Notes: generated from the letters alone by a model not told the origin. 34,608 bases of DNA from Collinsella sp. (GCA_019414645.1 DXLP01000023.1:1-34608), one strand, 5' to 3'. Counted from the first letter of the stretch, positions 1 through 8,049 are shown. Program-made: numbers and translations.

Positions 1-3
1 TAA

Positions 4-1110
4 TTAGCACGTCTCACCCATGCTCACCACCTTGGCTCGATCAAGCAGGTCATCGGTAAAATACCCCAGGTTGGTCGTGGTTATGACCGTCTGGATATCA
101 TCGCCGATCAGCCGCAGAAAAGCGCCGCGACGCTCGCCGTCGAGCTCGCTCATCACGTCGTCCAAAAGCAGCAGTGGGGCGGTGCCCAGGACATCGCGAG
201 CCACGGCCACCTCCGCCACCTTCCAGGCCAAAACCAACGTCCGCTGCTGACCTTGGCTGGCAAATGAACGGGCGGATCGACCCGCCACGGCAAACTCAAT
301 CTCATCGCGATGCGGTCCCACCAACGTCACGCCGCGGCGAATTTCCTCGTCGGCGTGCTCATCAAGGGCAGCCAGCATGCGCTCGTACGCCCAGTCCTTC
401 AGCTCTTCGCGATCCTCGACCTGGGGCAAATCCCCCAGCGTGGACGTATAGGTCACGTTGGCGGCCTCGCCGGACGCCACTTGCCCGTAGGCAGTGTGCA
501 CATGGCCCGCCAGCCGGTCGAGCAGGGCCAACCGGTGCACGAGCAGGGCCGAGCCCGCGCGGGCAATCGAATCGTTCCACGCGCCGAGCATCTCGCGGCA
601 GCACCAGGCCTCCTTGAGCAAGGCGTTACGCTGGGTCACGCAGCGCCCATAGGTGCTCGCAAGATCGGCATAGCGTGCGCTCAGTTGCATGCCAAAGTCA
701 TCGAGGGCGGCACGGCGCACACTGGCGCCTCGCTTAACCATGTCCAGATGGTCGGGGCAAAACAGCACGCTCGGCAGGACCCCGCGCACACCGGCGGCAG
801 AGCATCTCTTGCCGTTGCGGCTAAACGAGCGCTTACCGTCCTCCGCGCTCAATCCCATATCAAGCACGCGGCCGTCGCCCTCGAGCCTCAGCTCAACCTT
901 GCACGAGTCCGCGCCGTCATGGACGAGCTCGGCGGCGGTCGGATGCCTAAACGAGGCGCCGCTCGTCAGCAGCTGCAGCGCCTCTATGAGATTGGTCTTT
1001 CCCGCCGCGTTGGGTCCCGCAAGTATCGTCACGCCCTCGTCCAGGGCAAGGCGATAGCTATCGAAGCTGCGGTAGTGCGCGACGGAAAGATCGCGGGCGA
1101 ACATGGTCAT
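4..1110 (-). CDS. recF: DNA replication/repair protein RecF
   Basis: RecF is an SMC-like ATPase that binds gapped DNA and helps RecO/RecR load RecA. The 368-residue product begins MTMFARDLSVAHYRSF. It carries a Walker A motif GPNAAGKTNLIEAL near residues 29-42 and, near the C-terminus, a Walker B/D-loop stretch (LLLLDDVMSELDGERR), preceded by the signature-like FASQGQQRT. The frame is open further upstream into dnaN, but that extension is Arg/Ser-rich shadow sequence. The family N-terminus fits the ATG at 1110; the ATG at 1104 is an alternative. The start lies 10 bp after the dnaN stop with no clear Shine-Dalgarno, so translational coupling to dnaN is likely (inference). The stop TAA is at 4-6, so the gene is complete at the window edge. 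Confidence 0.96.
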   Translation of the reverse strand: MTMFARDLSVAHYRSFDSYRLALDEGVTILAGPNAAGKTNLIEALQLLTSGASFRHPTAAELVHDGADSCKVELRLEGDGRVLDMGLSAEDGKRSFSRNGKRCSAAGVRGVLPSVLFCPDHLDMVKRGASVRRAALDDFGMQLSARYADLASTYGRCVTQRNALLKEAWCCREMLGAWNDSIARAGSALLVHRLALLDRLAGHVHTAYGQVASGEAANVTYTSTLGDLPQVEDREELKDWAYERMLAALDEHADEEIRRGVTLVGPHRDEIEFAVAGRSARSFASQGQQRTLVLAWKVAEVAVARDVLGTAPLLLLDDVMSELDGERRGAFLRLIGDDIQTVITTTNLGYFTDDLLDRAKVVSMGETC

Positions 1111-1120
1111 AGGGCAGTTG

Positions 1121-2224
1121 CTAGATGCGGACCGGCATGACCAGGTACAGGTAGTTGATCTTGTCGTAGGACTTGAAGATGCCCGCCTGCGAGTAGCTCT
1201 TGAGCTCCAGCGTGATCTCCTTCTCCTTGGACAGGGCATTGAGGCACCCGAAGATGTAGTGGTAGTTGAAGGCGATGGTGCCCGACTCGCCCTCGGCCTC
1301 GACATCGATCGTCTCCTGCGCAAGGTCCTGGTCATTGGAAATGGAGGACAGGCCCATCTGCCCGTTCTCGACATCGATCTCGAACTTGACGGCGGGGTTG
1401 GCGCTCGCGATAACGGCCACGCGCTTGAGGGCGGCGTTAAAGGCGGCGACGTCGATCTTGACGCTCGTCACGCACGAATCGGGGATGAGCTGCTTGTAGT
1501 TGGGGTACACGCCCTCGATGCGGCGCGACACGTAGGTGGTGTTGCCGGCCTCAAAGACGACCTGGGTGTCGGTAGCCCCGATCATGATGGTCGCCTGGCT
1601 GGCCATGATGTTCAGCGCGTCGTTAAAGGCGTCGGCCGGAACGTTGAGTTCAAAGGAGCCCTCGAGGGTTGAGGTCTCGACCTGCGTATCGCACACGGCC
1701 AAGCGGAAGGAATCGGTCGCCACCAGGCGTACGGTGTTGTTCTCGACCTTCATGTGCACGCCGCCCAGGATGGGGCGAGCCTTGTCGGTCGAGGTGACGC
1801 GCCACACGCGGCCGACCATTTCGGACAAGATATCGGTCGGCAGTTCCACGGCGCTCTCGATGGCATAGGCCGGAAACTCGGGGAAGTCATTGGCATCGAG
1901 CGTGTTCAGGCGGAAAGAGCTCTTCTCACAACCAATCAGCACCTGGCGCTCGGACAGCTCAAAGGTGACCGGGGCATCGGGGAGGGTCTTGGTGATATTG
2001 GAGAGCATCTTACAAGGGATAACCATCTCGCCCTCTTCTTCGACATGTGCCGCGATGCGATGACGGATCGAGATGGTGTAGTTAGAGGTCTGGAATTCCA
2101 AGATGCCGTCTTGCGCCTTGACGAGCACGCCCGACAGGATGGGAAGGGTAGATGCCGAAGCGACGCCCTTCATAACGACGCCGATGGCTTGTGTAAGCGA
2201 GCTCTGGCTGACGGTGAACTTCAT
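1121..2224 (-). CDS. dnaN: DNA polymerase III subunit beta (sliding clamp)
   Basis: This is the ring-shaped processivity clamp of the replicative polymerase. The 367-residue length is normal for the family. Three repeated clamp folds are expected; recognisable stretches are the N-terminal MKFTVSQSSLTQAI, the central NDFPEFPA region and the C-terminal LYLVMPVRI, where the usual MPMR-type ending is VMPVRI. The ATG start is preceded on the minus strand by AAAGG about 9-10 bases upstream. The gene follows the putative origin spacer and precedes recF by 10 bp. It may have its own promoter in the AT-rich spacer, but I could not define one. Confidence 0.97.
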   Translation of the reverse strand: MKFTVSQSSLTQAIGVVMKGVASASTLPILSGVLVKAQDGILEFQTSNYTISIRHRIAAHVEEEGEMVIPCKMLSNITKTLPDAPVTFELSERQVLIGCEKSSFRLNTLDANDFPEFPAYAIESAVELPTDILSEMVGRVWRVTSTDKARPILGGVHMKVENNTVRLVATDSFRLAVCDTQVETSTLEGSFELNVPADAFNDALNIMASQATIMIGATDTQVVFEAGNTTYVSRRIEGVYPNYKQLIPDSCVTSVKIDVAAFNAALKRVAVIASANPAVKFEIDVENGQMGLSSISNDQDLAQETIDVEAEGESGTIAFNYHYIFGCLNALSKEKEITLELKSYSQAGIFKSYDKINYLYLVMPVRI

Positions 2225-2462
2225 CTTTTAATACCTTTCTATAGATATAAATATCTTAATAATAGTAATAGCACTGACGAAACTGTTGATTACTCCCAAA
2301 GACGCAGGTCAGACCCAGAAAGAGAATCGACAGCAACCTGTGTGCAACAGGGGTGGTTTTCCACGTTCAAAACCTGCGCAAAACTTTTCATCACCGCGGG
2401 TTGGGTTTTAGACACCTTATGCCCGTGGTTTCGACAAGTTTTCAACAGGTGTCTCTATTTCC
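2225..2462. other. Putative oriC segment in the dnaA-dnaN spacer
   Basis: This 238-bp spacer has an AT-rich part at about 2226-2272 next to dnaN. Within it, 2257-2271 reads TAATAATAGTAATAG, five consecutive triplets of the DnaA-trio form [T/A]A[G/A]. On the dnaA side are DnaA-box-like nonamers: TGTTGATTA at 2284-2292 (reverse complement TAATCAACA), TTTTCCACG at 2357-2365 and TTTTCAACA at 2439-2447, all near the TTWTNCACA consensus. Trio strand and nearest-box orientation agree with the arrangement described for Bacillus subtilis. Calling this oriC is inference from position, composition and motifs; the GC-skew switch point was not computed. Confidence 0.65.
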
Positions 2463-4187
2463 CTACGAGCGCAGTGTAATTTTATCGCGCAGCGATTTGA
2501 GGTCTTCGGTGACGGTACGGTCTTCCTGGATCATCTTCTGGACCTTTTTGTAGCTCGTGCTGACGGTCGAGTGGTTGCGGTTGCCAAATTCGGCGCCCAC
2601 CGCCGTGGTCGTCATCTCGCACATCTCGATGGCCAGGTAGATAGCGATATGGCGTGCTTTGGCGATATTGGCGTTGCGACGCGGGCCGATGAGCTCCTCG
2701 TGCGTCACGCCGTACTGCTCTTCGATGACGGACTGAACCGTCTGGACGTTGATCTTTTTGGCCGATGTGTCGAAGTACTGGCTGGCGATGGCGTCGATAT
2801 CGTCAAAGGTGAGCTCCCCGCCCTCGCGCTCGCGGTCGCCCGCCTCGCCGGCGCAGCGCTCGCAAAAGCTCTCGAGTTCGCGGATGTTGGTGCCCGAGAC
2901 CTCGGCCATGTGTTTAAAGTGCTCGTCGGTCAGGTGTCCGCCGTCGCCCCCATAGGCCGCCAGCAGCGAGTCGTCGCCTGCCTCGGGAGCGGCGACGATG
3001 GTGTTCTCGTAATAGCGCTGCAAGATCTTGTATTTCATCTCGTAGCTGGGCTCTGCGACCAGGCAGAGCATGCCGGCGTTGAAGCGGCTGGTCAGACGCT
3101 CGTCCATGCTCAGGTCCTTGGGGGCACGGTCTGCCGCGATGACGACCTTCTTGTTGTTGCGGATGAACTCGTCCATGAGCTGGAAAAAGTAGTCCACGCT
3201 CGCGCGCTTGCCGATGATGTTTTGGATGTCATCGATGATGAGCACGTCCACGCCGTGGTACGCCTGCATGATGGGGGCGTTGCTCTTCTTTTGGCGGTCG
3301 AACTCGGTCATCAGGTCGTCCAGATATGCCTGGGAGTTGGCATACTTGACCTTGATCTCGGGCGACTTCTCGGCGAGCTCGTTTTTGATGGCAAGCAGCA
3401 GGTGCGTCTTGCCCAGGCCCGATTTGCCGTAGATGAACAGTGATGTGCATGTGCCGCGCTCGTCCGCGAGGGCGGCAAACTTGAGTGCCGAGCGATAGGC
3501 ATGGCTGTTTTCGGGGCCGTAGACAAAGTTCTCAAAGGTAAATTTTGAGTTCGCGGCGAGCGGGGCTCCATCCGTATTCTGCTCGGCCGGCACGGTCGGC
3601 GCCGGTATGGGTGAAGCGGGGGTCGCAGCTTGCGTGGATTTAGTCGGCGCTCCGCCCTTCATCTGGTTCATCATGCGACGAAAATCATCGGCCGAGAGCG
3701 TGTTCTTGATTGCAATGCCCGAATCCGCGCCCGCCGCTGCGTCGTGAGCGATAGGCATGTGCGTGACGGGTGCGTTCGTTGACGTCGCCGCCGCGGTCGG
3801 CAACGGTGCCATGGTTTCACGGGAAACATCGCTGTGCTGGTGCTCGATTGTCGGCACGTCGCCTGCGGAGGTCGGTGCCGCCGGGGAAGCGGCGGGAGCC
3901 GTGGCGGGCGCCGTCGCGGCAGCGGATTCCGTTGCGGCGCCTTGCGGTGCCACGATGTCGAGCGCGATCGGTGCAAAGGCGATTTCTTCCAGATAGGCCT
4001 CAATAGTCGGCTGATGCTTTTTGAGCTGCGCGATGGCAAAGCGCGAGGGGGCCTCGATCGTGAGCGTATCTTCGGTCAGGCTTATGGCCCGCGATTGCCC
4101 CAGCATGTTGATGAGGCGTGCATCTTGGCCGTCGCGCTGGCAAAAGGCGATGGCATCCCCCAGGATGATGCTTGCTTCCTCGTCCAC
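2463..4187 (-). CDS. dnaA: Chromosomal replication initiator protein DnaA
   Basis: DnaA is the AAA+ initiator that binds DnaA boxes and melts the origin. At 574 residues it is long for the family (often about 450) because domain II, roughly residues 80-212, is an Ala/Pro/Thr-rich linker. The AAA+ part starts near SKFTFENFVYG and has Walker A GKSGLGKT (about 254-261) and Walker B VLIIDDIQ. The arginine-finger region DERLTSRF and the C-terminal DNA-binding signature GAEFGNRNHSTVSTSY follow. The start is GTG at 4187 with GGGAGA upstream. Only 15 bp separate it from the upstream ATPase gene, suggesting co-transcription. Residues 120-125 (DVSRET) are encoded by a parS-like sequence. Confidence 0.98.
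   Translation of the reverse strand: MDEEASIILGDAIAFCQRDGQDARLINMLGQSRAISLTEDTLTIEAPSRFAIAQLKKHQPTIEAYLEEIAFAPIALDIVAPQGAATESAAATAPATAPAASPAAPTSAGDVPTIEHQHSDVSRETMAPLPTAAATSTNAPVTHMPIAHDAAAGADSGIAIKNTLSADDFRRMMNQMKGGAPTKSTQAATPASPIPAPTVPAEQNTDGAPLAANSKFTFENFVYGPENSHAYRSALKFAALADERGTCTSLFIYGKSGLGKTHLLLAIKNELAEKSPEIKVKYANSQAYLDDLMTEFDRQKKSNAPIMQAYHGVDVLIIDDIQNIIGKRASVDYFFQLMDEFIRNNKKVVIAADRAPKDLSMDERLTSRFNAGMLCLVAEPSYEMKYKILQRYYENTIVAAPEAGDDSLLAAYGGDGGHLTDEHFKHMAEVSGTNIRELESFCERCAGEAGDREREGGELTFDDIDAIASQYFDTSAKKINVQTVQSVIEEQYGVTHEELIGPRRNANIAKARHIAIYLAIEMCEMTTTAVGAEFGNRNHSTVSTSYKKVQKMIQEDRTVTEDLKSLRDKITLRS
3813..3828. other. parS-like 16-mer inside dnaA
   Basis: On the minus strand the bases read TGTTTCCCGTGAAACC, differing from the perfect parS TGTTTCACGTGAAACA at two positions (7 and 16). 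It falls in the dnaA linker and is translated as (D)VSRET, which is the peptide produced when a perfect parS is read in this frame. Whether ParB binds is not known from the sequence. Confidence 0.45.
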
Positions 4188-4202
4188 TGTCTCTCCCGTT
4201 CT

Positions 4203-5627
4203 TTAGCTCTGAGCTCGCACGCGAGCGGCGCCGAGTTCGGTCAGATGGTATTTCTGGCCATGCTTGATGACCAAGCCGGCCTGCGCCAAGTCATTGAGCG
4301 TGCGTGACCAAGTGGGGGCCGAGTTTCCAAACGCCCTCGCCAGATCGGTTGCACCGCACGCTTGATTTTGCGCCAGATAGCCCAGCGCGGCGTTGCCGCG
4401 ATCGCTTACGAACACGTCCGGTTGTGGCTGCACATACTGATTTGCTGCATTAGGATACATCATTTGAGCTGCTGGTTGTTGAGAACTCTGCATCGGCGGC
4501 ATTTGCTGTTGAAAACTTTGAGGCCACTGTTGGTAAGGCTGCAGAGGCATCTGTTGGGCCCAGGGGTTGTACTGCTGCTGCGGCATCTGCTGGTACGGCT
4601 GCTGATATCCCTGCTGGTACTGCTGCGGGAACTGCTGGCCATACCCCAGTGGCGGCATCTGCTGATATGGATATCCCCGTTGGTACGGCTGATAGCCCAT
4701 TTGCTGGCCACCCGGTGCCCCCGTCGCCTGCTGCATTGCTGCTGCATCCTGATCTGCCAGCGGCATGGCCTCTGGCATGTTTGGCGTCATCGACATAGAT
4801 GCCGCCTGGGGCTCTTGTGTGGGAAGCATTCCGGGCTGCTGCATCTGCCCCACGGGGGGCTGCATCTGCTGCGTTGCCATGGGCTGCTGCGCAAAAGCTC
4901 CCGGCAGGGGATATGTGGGCTGCTCCGTCTCGGGCCGCACGGCAGCACCGCGTCCGCCGGCACGCTCGATTTCCTGCACGCGTTTAGGGTTCAGGCTTAC
5001 CGTAACCACGGTGCCGTTGCCCATGTTGTCCTCGATGGATACGGCACCGCCGGCGTTTTCCAAATACTCCTGCACCATGGGAAACCCTGCTCCGGTTCCA
5101 CGGATATAGCGCTTCATCTTGCTGTTTGCGCTGGTAACGCCAAAGTCGAAAGCGCGTTCCTTGTCGTCGATGCCGGGTCCTTGGTCAGCAAAGCGGATGG
5201 TGTCTCCGCCGTCCAGAATCGAGATGATGGGCTCTGCAAAGTGTGCGTGGATAAAGTTTTCGACAATCTCGCGGATGACCATGAGCGAGATATGGCCACC
5301 TTGTTCTTTCATGCACTGGTAGACGGTGTTGGTCGTCTCTTCCAAATACGTGCGGACATCTTGCGGATCGATGACGATCACACGCGGTGTCGACAGCATG
5401 TCGTCATAGACGGCGATGCGCGCGGCGTACATGGCTTTTGGCGCCTGCGTTGTCGTCTGTTCACCTTCGTCACGCTCTTCGCGCACGCCGGTGATGTGCT
5501 CGTTGTCGGGTGCCGGGTCTCCGGAATCGACCATGGTGTAAAAGTCGTCAGACATGCCGCTCGCAATCTTCCAAAAGGTTTCGAACAAATAGTAGCTCAC
5601 CGTGCAATGTTTCTCATCTTTCGACAA
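4203..5627 (-). CDS. GHKL-type ATPase with Q/P/Y-rich linker and winged-helix-like C-terminus, upstream of dnaA
   Basis: I do not recognise a named family for the full protein. Residues about 83-215 resemble a histidine-kinase/anti-sigma-type GHKL ATP-binding domain: N-box REIVENFIHAHF (119-130), G1 box DQGPGI (148-153), G2 GTGAGFPM (177-184) and GNGTVVTVSL (203-212). No phosphoacceptor His domain or transmembrane segment is visible. Residues about 236-403 are low-complexity sequence dominated by Gln, Pro, Met and Tyr. Residues about 405-474 look like a winged helix, with 'LARAFGNSAPTWSRTLNDL' followed by a wing-like 'GLVIKHGQKYHLTELG'. The 5627 start is a TTG; ATG at 5555 (MSDDFYTM) is an alternative, but upstream residues look protein-like. 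It is probably co-transcribed with dnaA. A regulatory role in initiation or dnaA expression is inference. Confidence 0.75.
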   Translation of the reverse strand: MSKDEKHCTVSYYLFETFWKIASGMSDDFYTMVDSGDPAPDNEHITGVREERDEGEQTTTQAPKAMYAARIAVYDDMLSTPRVIVIDPQDVRTYLEETTNTVYQCMKEQGGHISLMVIREIVENFIHAHFAEPIISILDGGDTIRFADQGPGIDDKERAFDFGVTSANSKMKRYIRGTGAGFPMVQEYLENAGGAVSIEDNMGNGTVVTVSLNPKRVQEIERAGGRGAAVRPETEQPTYPLPGAFAQQPMATQQMQPPVGQMQQPGMLPTQEPQAASMSMTPNMPEAMPLADQDAAAMQQATGAPGGQQMGYQPYQRGYPYQQMPPLGYGQQFPQQYQQGYQQPYQQMPQQQYNPWAQQMPLQPYQQWPQSFQQQMPPMQSSQQPAAQMMYPNAANQYVQPQPDVFVSDRGNAALGYLAQNQACGATDLARAFGNSAPTWSRTLNDLAQAGLVIKHGQKYHLTELGAARVRAQS

Positions 5628-5629
5628 AC

Positions 5630-5705
5630 TTTCAAAACCTGTTGAAAACTTTGGAAAACGGACGAAAAGTTCTCAACATTGCCAACATGACCTGTTGAAA
5701 ACTCG
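5630..5705. other. Second cluster of DnaA-box-like sites
   Basis: The segment just upstream of the ATPase gene contains TGTTGAAAA at 5640-5648 and again at 5693-5701, each preceded by ACC. It also has TTCTCAACA at 5670-5678 in the opposite orientation. TGTTGAAAA is the exact reverse complement of the TTTTCAACA at 2439-2447 in the dnaA-dnaN spacer, so the same variant box recurs on both sides of the dnaA region. Assignment as DnaA sites is inference; the sites differ from TTATCCACA at two positions. Confidence 0.5.
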
Positions 5706-5798
5706 ATGAAATATCATGAAAAGTTGCCATGCACCGCTAAATCGAGCTTGGCTTATGGGGGAACCGTGTGAACTGCGCAACCTTTTACCTTTGATTTC

Positions 5799-5828
5799 TT
5801 GACATTTGAACATTGATTTCCCTACAAT
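5799..5828 (+). promoter_or_regulatory. Sigma-70-type promoter for rpmH operon
   Basis: A perfect -35 TTGACA (5799-5804) and a -10 TACAAT (5823-5828) are separated by 18 bp. They lie about 72 bp upstream of the rpmH start. A 7-bp hairpin (GTCCGCG 5855-5861 with CGCGGAC 5866-5872) sits in the resulting leader. Confidence 0.8.
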
Positions 5829-5900
5829 CTTCAAGCTCACGTGTCTATATCTGCGTCCGCGTCCCCGCGGACACTCGAAATGCAGCAGGAGGAACTTAAG

Positions 5901-6035
5901 ATGAAGCGTACGTATCAGCCTAATAAGCGTAAGCGTGCCAAGACCCATGGCTTCCGTGCCCGTATGGCCACTAAGGGTGGTCGTGCCGTGCTCGCCCGTC
6001 GTCGCGCCAAGGGCCGCAAGCGTCTCACTGTCTAG
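5901..6035 (+). CDS. rpmH: 50S ribosomal protein L34
   Basis: L34 is a small, very basic protein of the large ribosomal subunit. The 44-residue product [20 protein letters not shown]... matches the usual length and the conserved N-terminus, with the GFRARM and [13 protein letters not shown] stretches. The frame opens earlier, but ATG 5901 has an ideal AGGAGG (5887-5892) eight bases upstream. It heads the rightward operon rpmH-rnpA-yidD-yidC-khpB and is driven by the consensus promoter at 5799-5828. Confidence 0.99.
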   Translation: MKRTYQPNKRKRAKTHGFRARMATKGGRAVLARRRAKGRKRLTV

Positions 6036-6055
6036 CAGCGATACACACATCTCGC

Positions 6056-6394
6056 ATGAAGACTATTAAGTCTCGGCAAGATTTCGAGCATGTGTTCAGT
6101 CAGGGGCGTCGTTTCAATCACCCTCTGATTCGAATGACCATATGTGAATCGGTTGGCGAAGGCGACTCCGGAAGGGTCGCCTTCGTTGGTGCTAAGCGAC
6201 TCGGTTGTGCCGTCGTGCGCAACCGATCTAAGCGTGTGATGCGCGAGGCCGCCCGCAGCTGCGGATTTCCCGTTGCGGGTTATGACATCATCTTGTTTGC
6301 AACTCCCAAGACGAGGGTTTCCTCGCCGCAGGAGATGGACAAGGCGTTGCGTTCGCTTATGAAGCGCGCCGGCGTTGCCGGGGAGGAGCGATGA
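6056..6394 (+). CDS. rnpA: Ribonuclease P protein component
   Basis: RnpA is the protein subunit that assists the RNase P ribozyme in trimming tRNA 5' leaders. The 112-residue product has the [11 protein letters not shown]-terminal region and the basic signature [14 protein letters not shown] (about residues 52-65), which contacts RNA. It starts 20 bp after rpmH, the classical L34-RnpA pairing, and its stop overlaps the start of yidD by four bases. Confidence 0.97.
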   Translation: MKTIKSRQDFEHVFSQGRRFNHPLIRMTICESVGEGDSGRVAFVGAKRLGCAVVRNRSKRVMREAARSCGFPVAGYDIILFATPKTRVSSPQEMDKALRSLMKRAGVAGEER

Positions 6395-6615
6395 GCAATC
6401 ACGTTTTGCGACGTGTTGCCATCGCTCCTATTCGCATATATCAACAGGTTATTTCGCCCTTATTGCCTGACGCCTGCATTTATTACCCAACGTGCTCGCA
6501 ATACGCCATCCAGGCGATTGAGAAGCACGGTGTTTTGAGAGGCTGCTGGCTTGCCGTGAGGCGCATCGCTCGTTGCAATCCCCTGCACGTCGGCGGTTAT
6601 GACCCTGTGCCCTAG
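6391..6615 (+). CDS. yidD: Membrane protein insertion efficiency factor YidD
   Basis: YidD is a small membrane-associated protein thought to help YidC-dependent insertion. The 74-residue product has the family core: [20 protein letters not shown] followed by [14 protein letters not shown], with the conserved Cys/Tyr positions and the [17 protein letters not shown] ending. Its ATG overlaps the rnpA stop (ATGA), indicating translational coupling. yidC follows 29 bp later. Confidence 0.97.
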   Translation: MSNHVLRRVAIAPIRIYQQVISPLLPDACIYYPTCSQYAIQAIEKHGVLRGCWLAVRRIARCNPLHVGGYDPVP

Positions 6616-6644
6616 CGGGCACTCGCTATCGGAGGAAAACTTAC

Positions 6645-7415
6645 ATGTGGGATTGGATCGTTAACATCCTTTTCGAGCTGCTCAAGCTCATCCAGACCTT
6701 TGCGGTCGACTGGGGCCTGTCCATCATCATCCTGGTGGTCATCATCCGTCTGCTGCTGACGCCGCTCATGCTCAAGTCGACCAAGTCGACGGCTCGCATG
6801 CAGGTGCTGCAGCCCAAGATGCTCGAGATCCAGGAGCGCTATGCCGACGATCCCCAGCGTCAGGCCGAGGAGATGCAGAAGTTCTACAGCGAGAACAAGT
6901 TCAACCCCATGGCTGGCTGTCTGCCGCTGCTGATTCAGATGCCTATCCTGTTCGCCCTGTTTACATTGCTGCGCAACCTGCCGCAGTACTTTAACGACGG
7001 CACGTTCTCGTTCTTCAACATCCTGCCCGACCTGACCACCACGCCGAGTGCTTCCTTTGCCGATGGCTTTATGGTTGCGCTGCCTGCGCTGGTTTGCCTG
7101 ATCCTGTTCGCCGTTCTGACCCTGATTCCGCAGCTCTATATGTCGCGCAACCAGACCGGCCAGCAGGCTCAGAGCATGCGTATGATGGCCGTTGTCATGA
7201 CGGTCATGATGCTTTGGATGGGCTGGAGCCTTCCCGTTGGTGTTCTGCTGTACTACGACGTCTCGTCTGCTTGGCAGGTTATCCAGCAGATTTTTGTGAC
7301 GCAGAAGGTCATCGACAAGGCGAAGGCCGATGAGGAGGAGCGTCTTAAGAACGCTCCGCTGCAGGTTGAGGTCACTCGTCGAGAGAAGAAGCCGCGCCCG
7401 CACAAGAAGAAGTAG
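6645..7415 (+). CDS. yidC: Membrane protein insertase YidC/Oxa1 family
   Basis: YidC inserts and folds inner-membrane proteins with or without SecYEG. At 256 residues this is the short Gram-positive type without the large extracytoplasmic domain. An N-terminal hydrophobic segment is followed by DWGLSIIILVVIIRLLLTPLM, whose Arg is the conserved hydrophilic-groove residue, and a charged cytoplasmic hairpin (about 50-85). Three or four more membrane segments (about 95-230) precede a Lys/Arg-rich tail suited to ribosome contact. No lipobox is visible, unlike SpoIIIJ-type proteins. GGAGG lies upstream of ATG 6645. Confidence 0.95.
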   Translation: MWDWIVNILFELLKLIQTFAVDWGLSIIILVVIIRLLLTPLMLKSTKSTARMQVLQPKMLEIQERYADDPQRQAEEMQKFYSENKFNPMAGCLPLLIQMPILFALFTLLRNLPQYFNDGTFSFFNILPDLTTTPSASFADGFMVALPALVCLILFAVLTLIPQLYMSRNQTGQQAQSMRMMAVVMTVMMLWMGWSLPVGVLLYYDVSSAWQVIQQIFVTQKVIDKAKADEEERLKNAPLQVEVTRREKKPRPHKKK

Positions 7416-7432
7416 TGGGATATCAATCTTAT

Positions 7433-7444
7433 TTAGGTACCTAA
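7433..7444. repeat. 12-bp palindrome TTAGGTACCTAA, copy 1
   Basis: A perfect palindrome in the short yidC-khpB spacer, six bases before the khpB Shine-Dalgarno. With the following C it forms a 13-base exact match to 10937-10949, the only other copy I found. The TTAGG/CCTAA arms recall DtxR-family operators, but the spacing differs from the known consensus. Confidence 0.6.
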
Positions 7445-7459
7445 CTTTTGGAGTACGTT

Positions 7460-8029
7460 ATGTCTGAAGAGATCATCGAGGATATGCTTGAGGAGGTTGC
7501 CCCGCAGGTCGCGGGCGATTATCCCGAGATTGCACAGCGCTACAAGGCTGGTGAAGAGCTGACCGATGAGGAGCTCGACACCATTGCCGATGTTGCTATT
7601 TCCATCCTGCGTTCCATCCTTTCGCACTTCGATGCCGCCAACTCTCCTATCGATGAGTATGAGGGCGACGAAGGTGAGCTGATTTTGGATGTAACGGCTC
7701 CCGACCTTGCTGTTCTCATTGGCCGTCATGGTCGCACCCTTGATGCCCTTCAGGTTATGTTCTCTTTGCTGGTGAGCCGCAAACTTGGCTTTAGGTATCC
7801 GGTTGTAGTGGACGTCGAGGGATACAAGAGCCGCCGTCAGGACAAGGTTGCCTCCATGGCTCAGTCTGCTGCCGAGCGTGCCATTCGCACTCATAAGAGT
7901 GTTTCGCTTCCGCCCATGAATGCCTACGAGCGTCGACTGGTTCACATTGCACTTCGTGGCAATGATGCCGTCGATACTCATTCTGAGGGTTCTGACCCTG
8001 ATCGCCATGTGGTGATTGTTGCTCGATAA
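7460..8029 (+). CDS. khpB: KH/R3H-domain RNA-binding protein KhpB (Jag-like)
   Basis: KhpB/Jag proteins bind RNA, often with KhpA, and influence cell division and envelope synthesis. The 189-residue product has an acidic N-terminal part (about 1-75) instead of a recognisable Jag-N domain. A KH domain follows with the loop LIGRHGRTLDALQ, then an R3H domain (MNAYERRLVHIAL and the downstream DTHSEGSDPDRHVVI). An in-frame TTG at 7448 gives a four-residue extension, but ATG 7460 has GGAG six bases upstream and is preferred. The gene closes the rpmH-yidC operon and is followed by a strong terminator. Confidence 0.92.
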   Translation: MSEEIIEDMLEEVAPQVAGDYPEIAQRYKAGEELTDEELDTIADVAISILRSILSHFDAANSPIDEYEGDEGELILDVTAPDLAVLIGRHGRTLDALQVMFSLLVSRKLGFRYPVVVDVEGYKSRRQDKVASMAQSAAERAIRTHKSVSLPPMNAYERRLVHIALRGNDAVDTHSEGSDPDRHVVIVAR

Positions 8030-8049
8030 TCTACTCGAGTTTATGCTAA

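Noticed and set aside
1111..1374. N-terminal extension of recF by 88 residues
   Set aside because: It overlaps dnaN, is Arg/Ser/Thr-rich shadow sequence and precedes the conserved RecF N-terminus.
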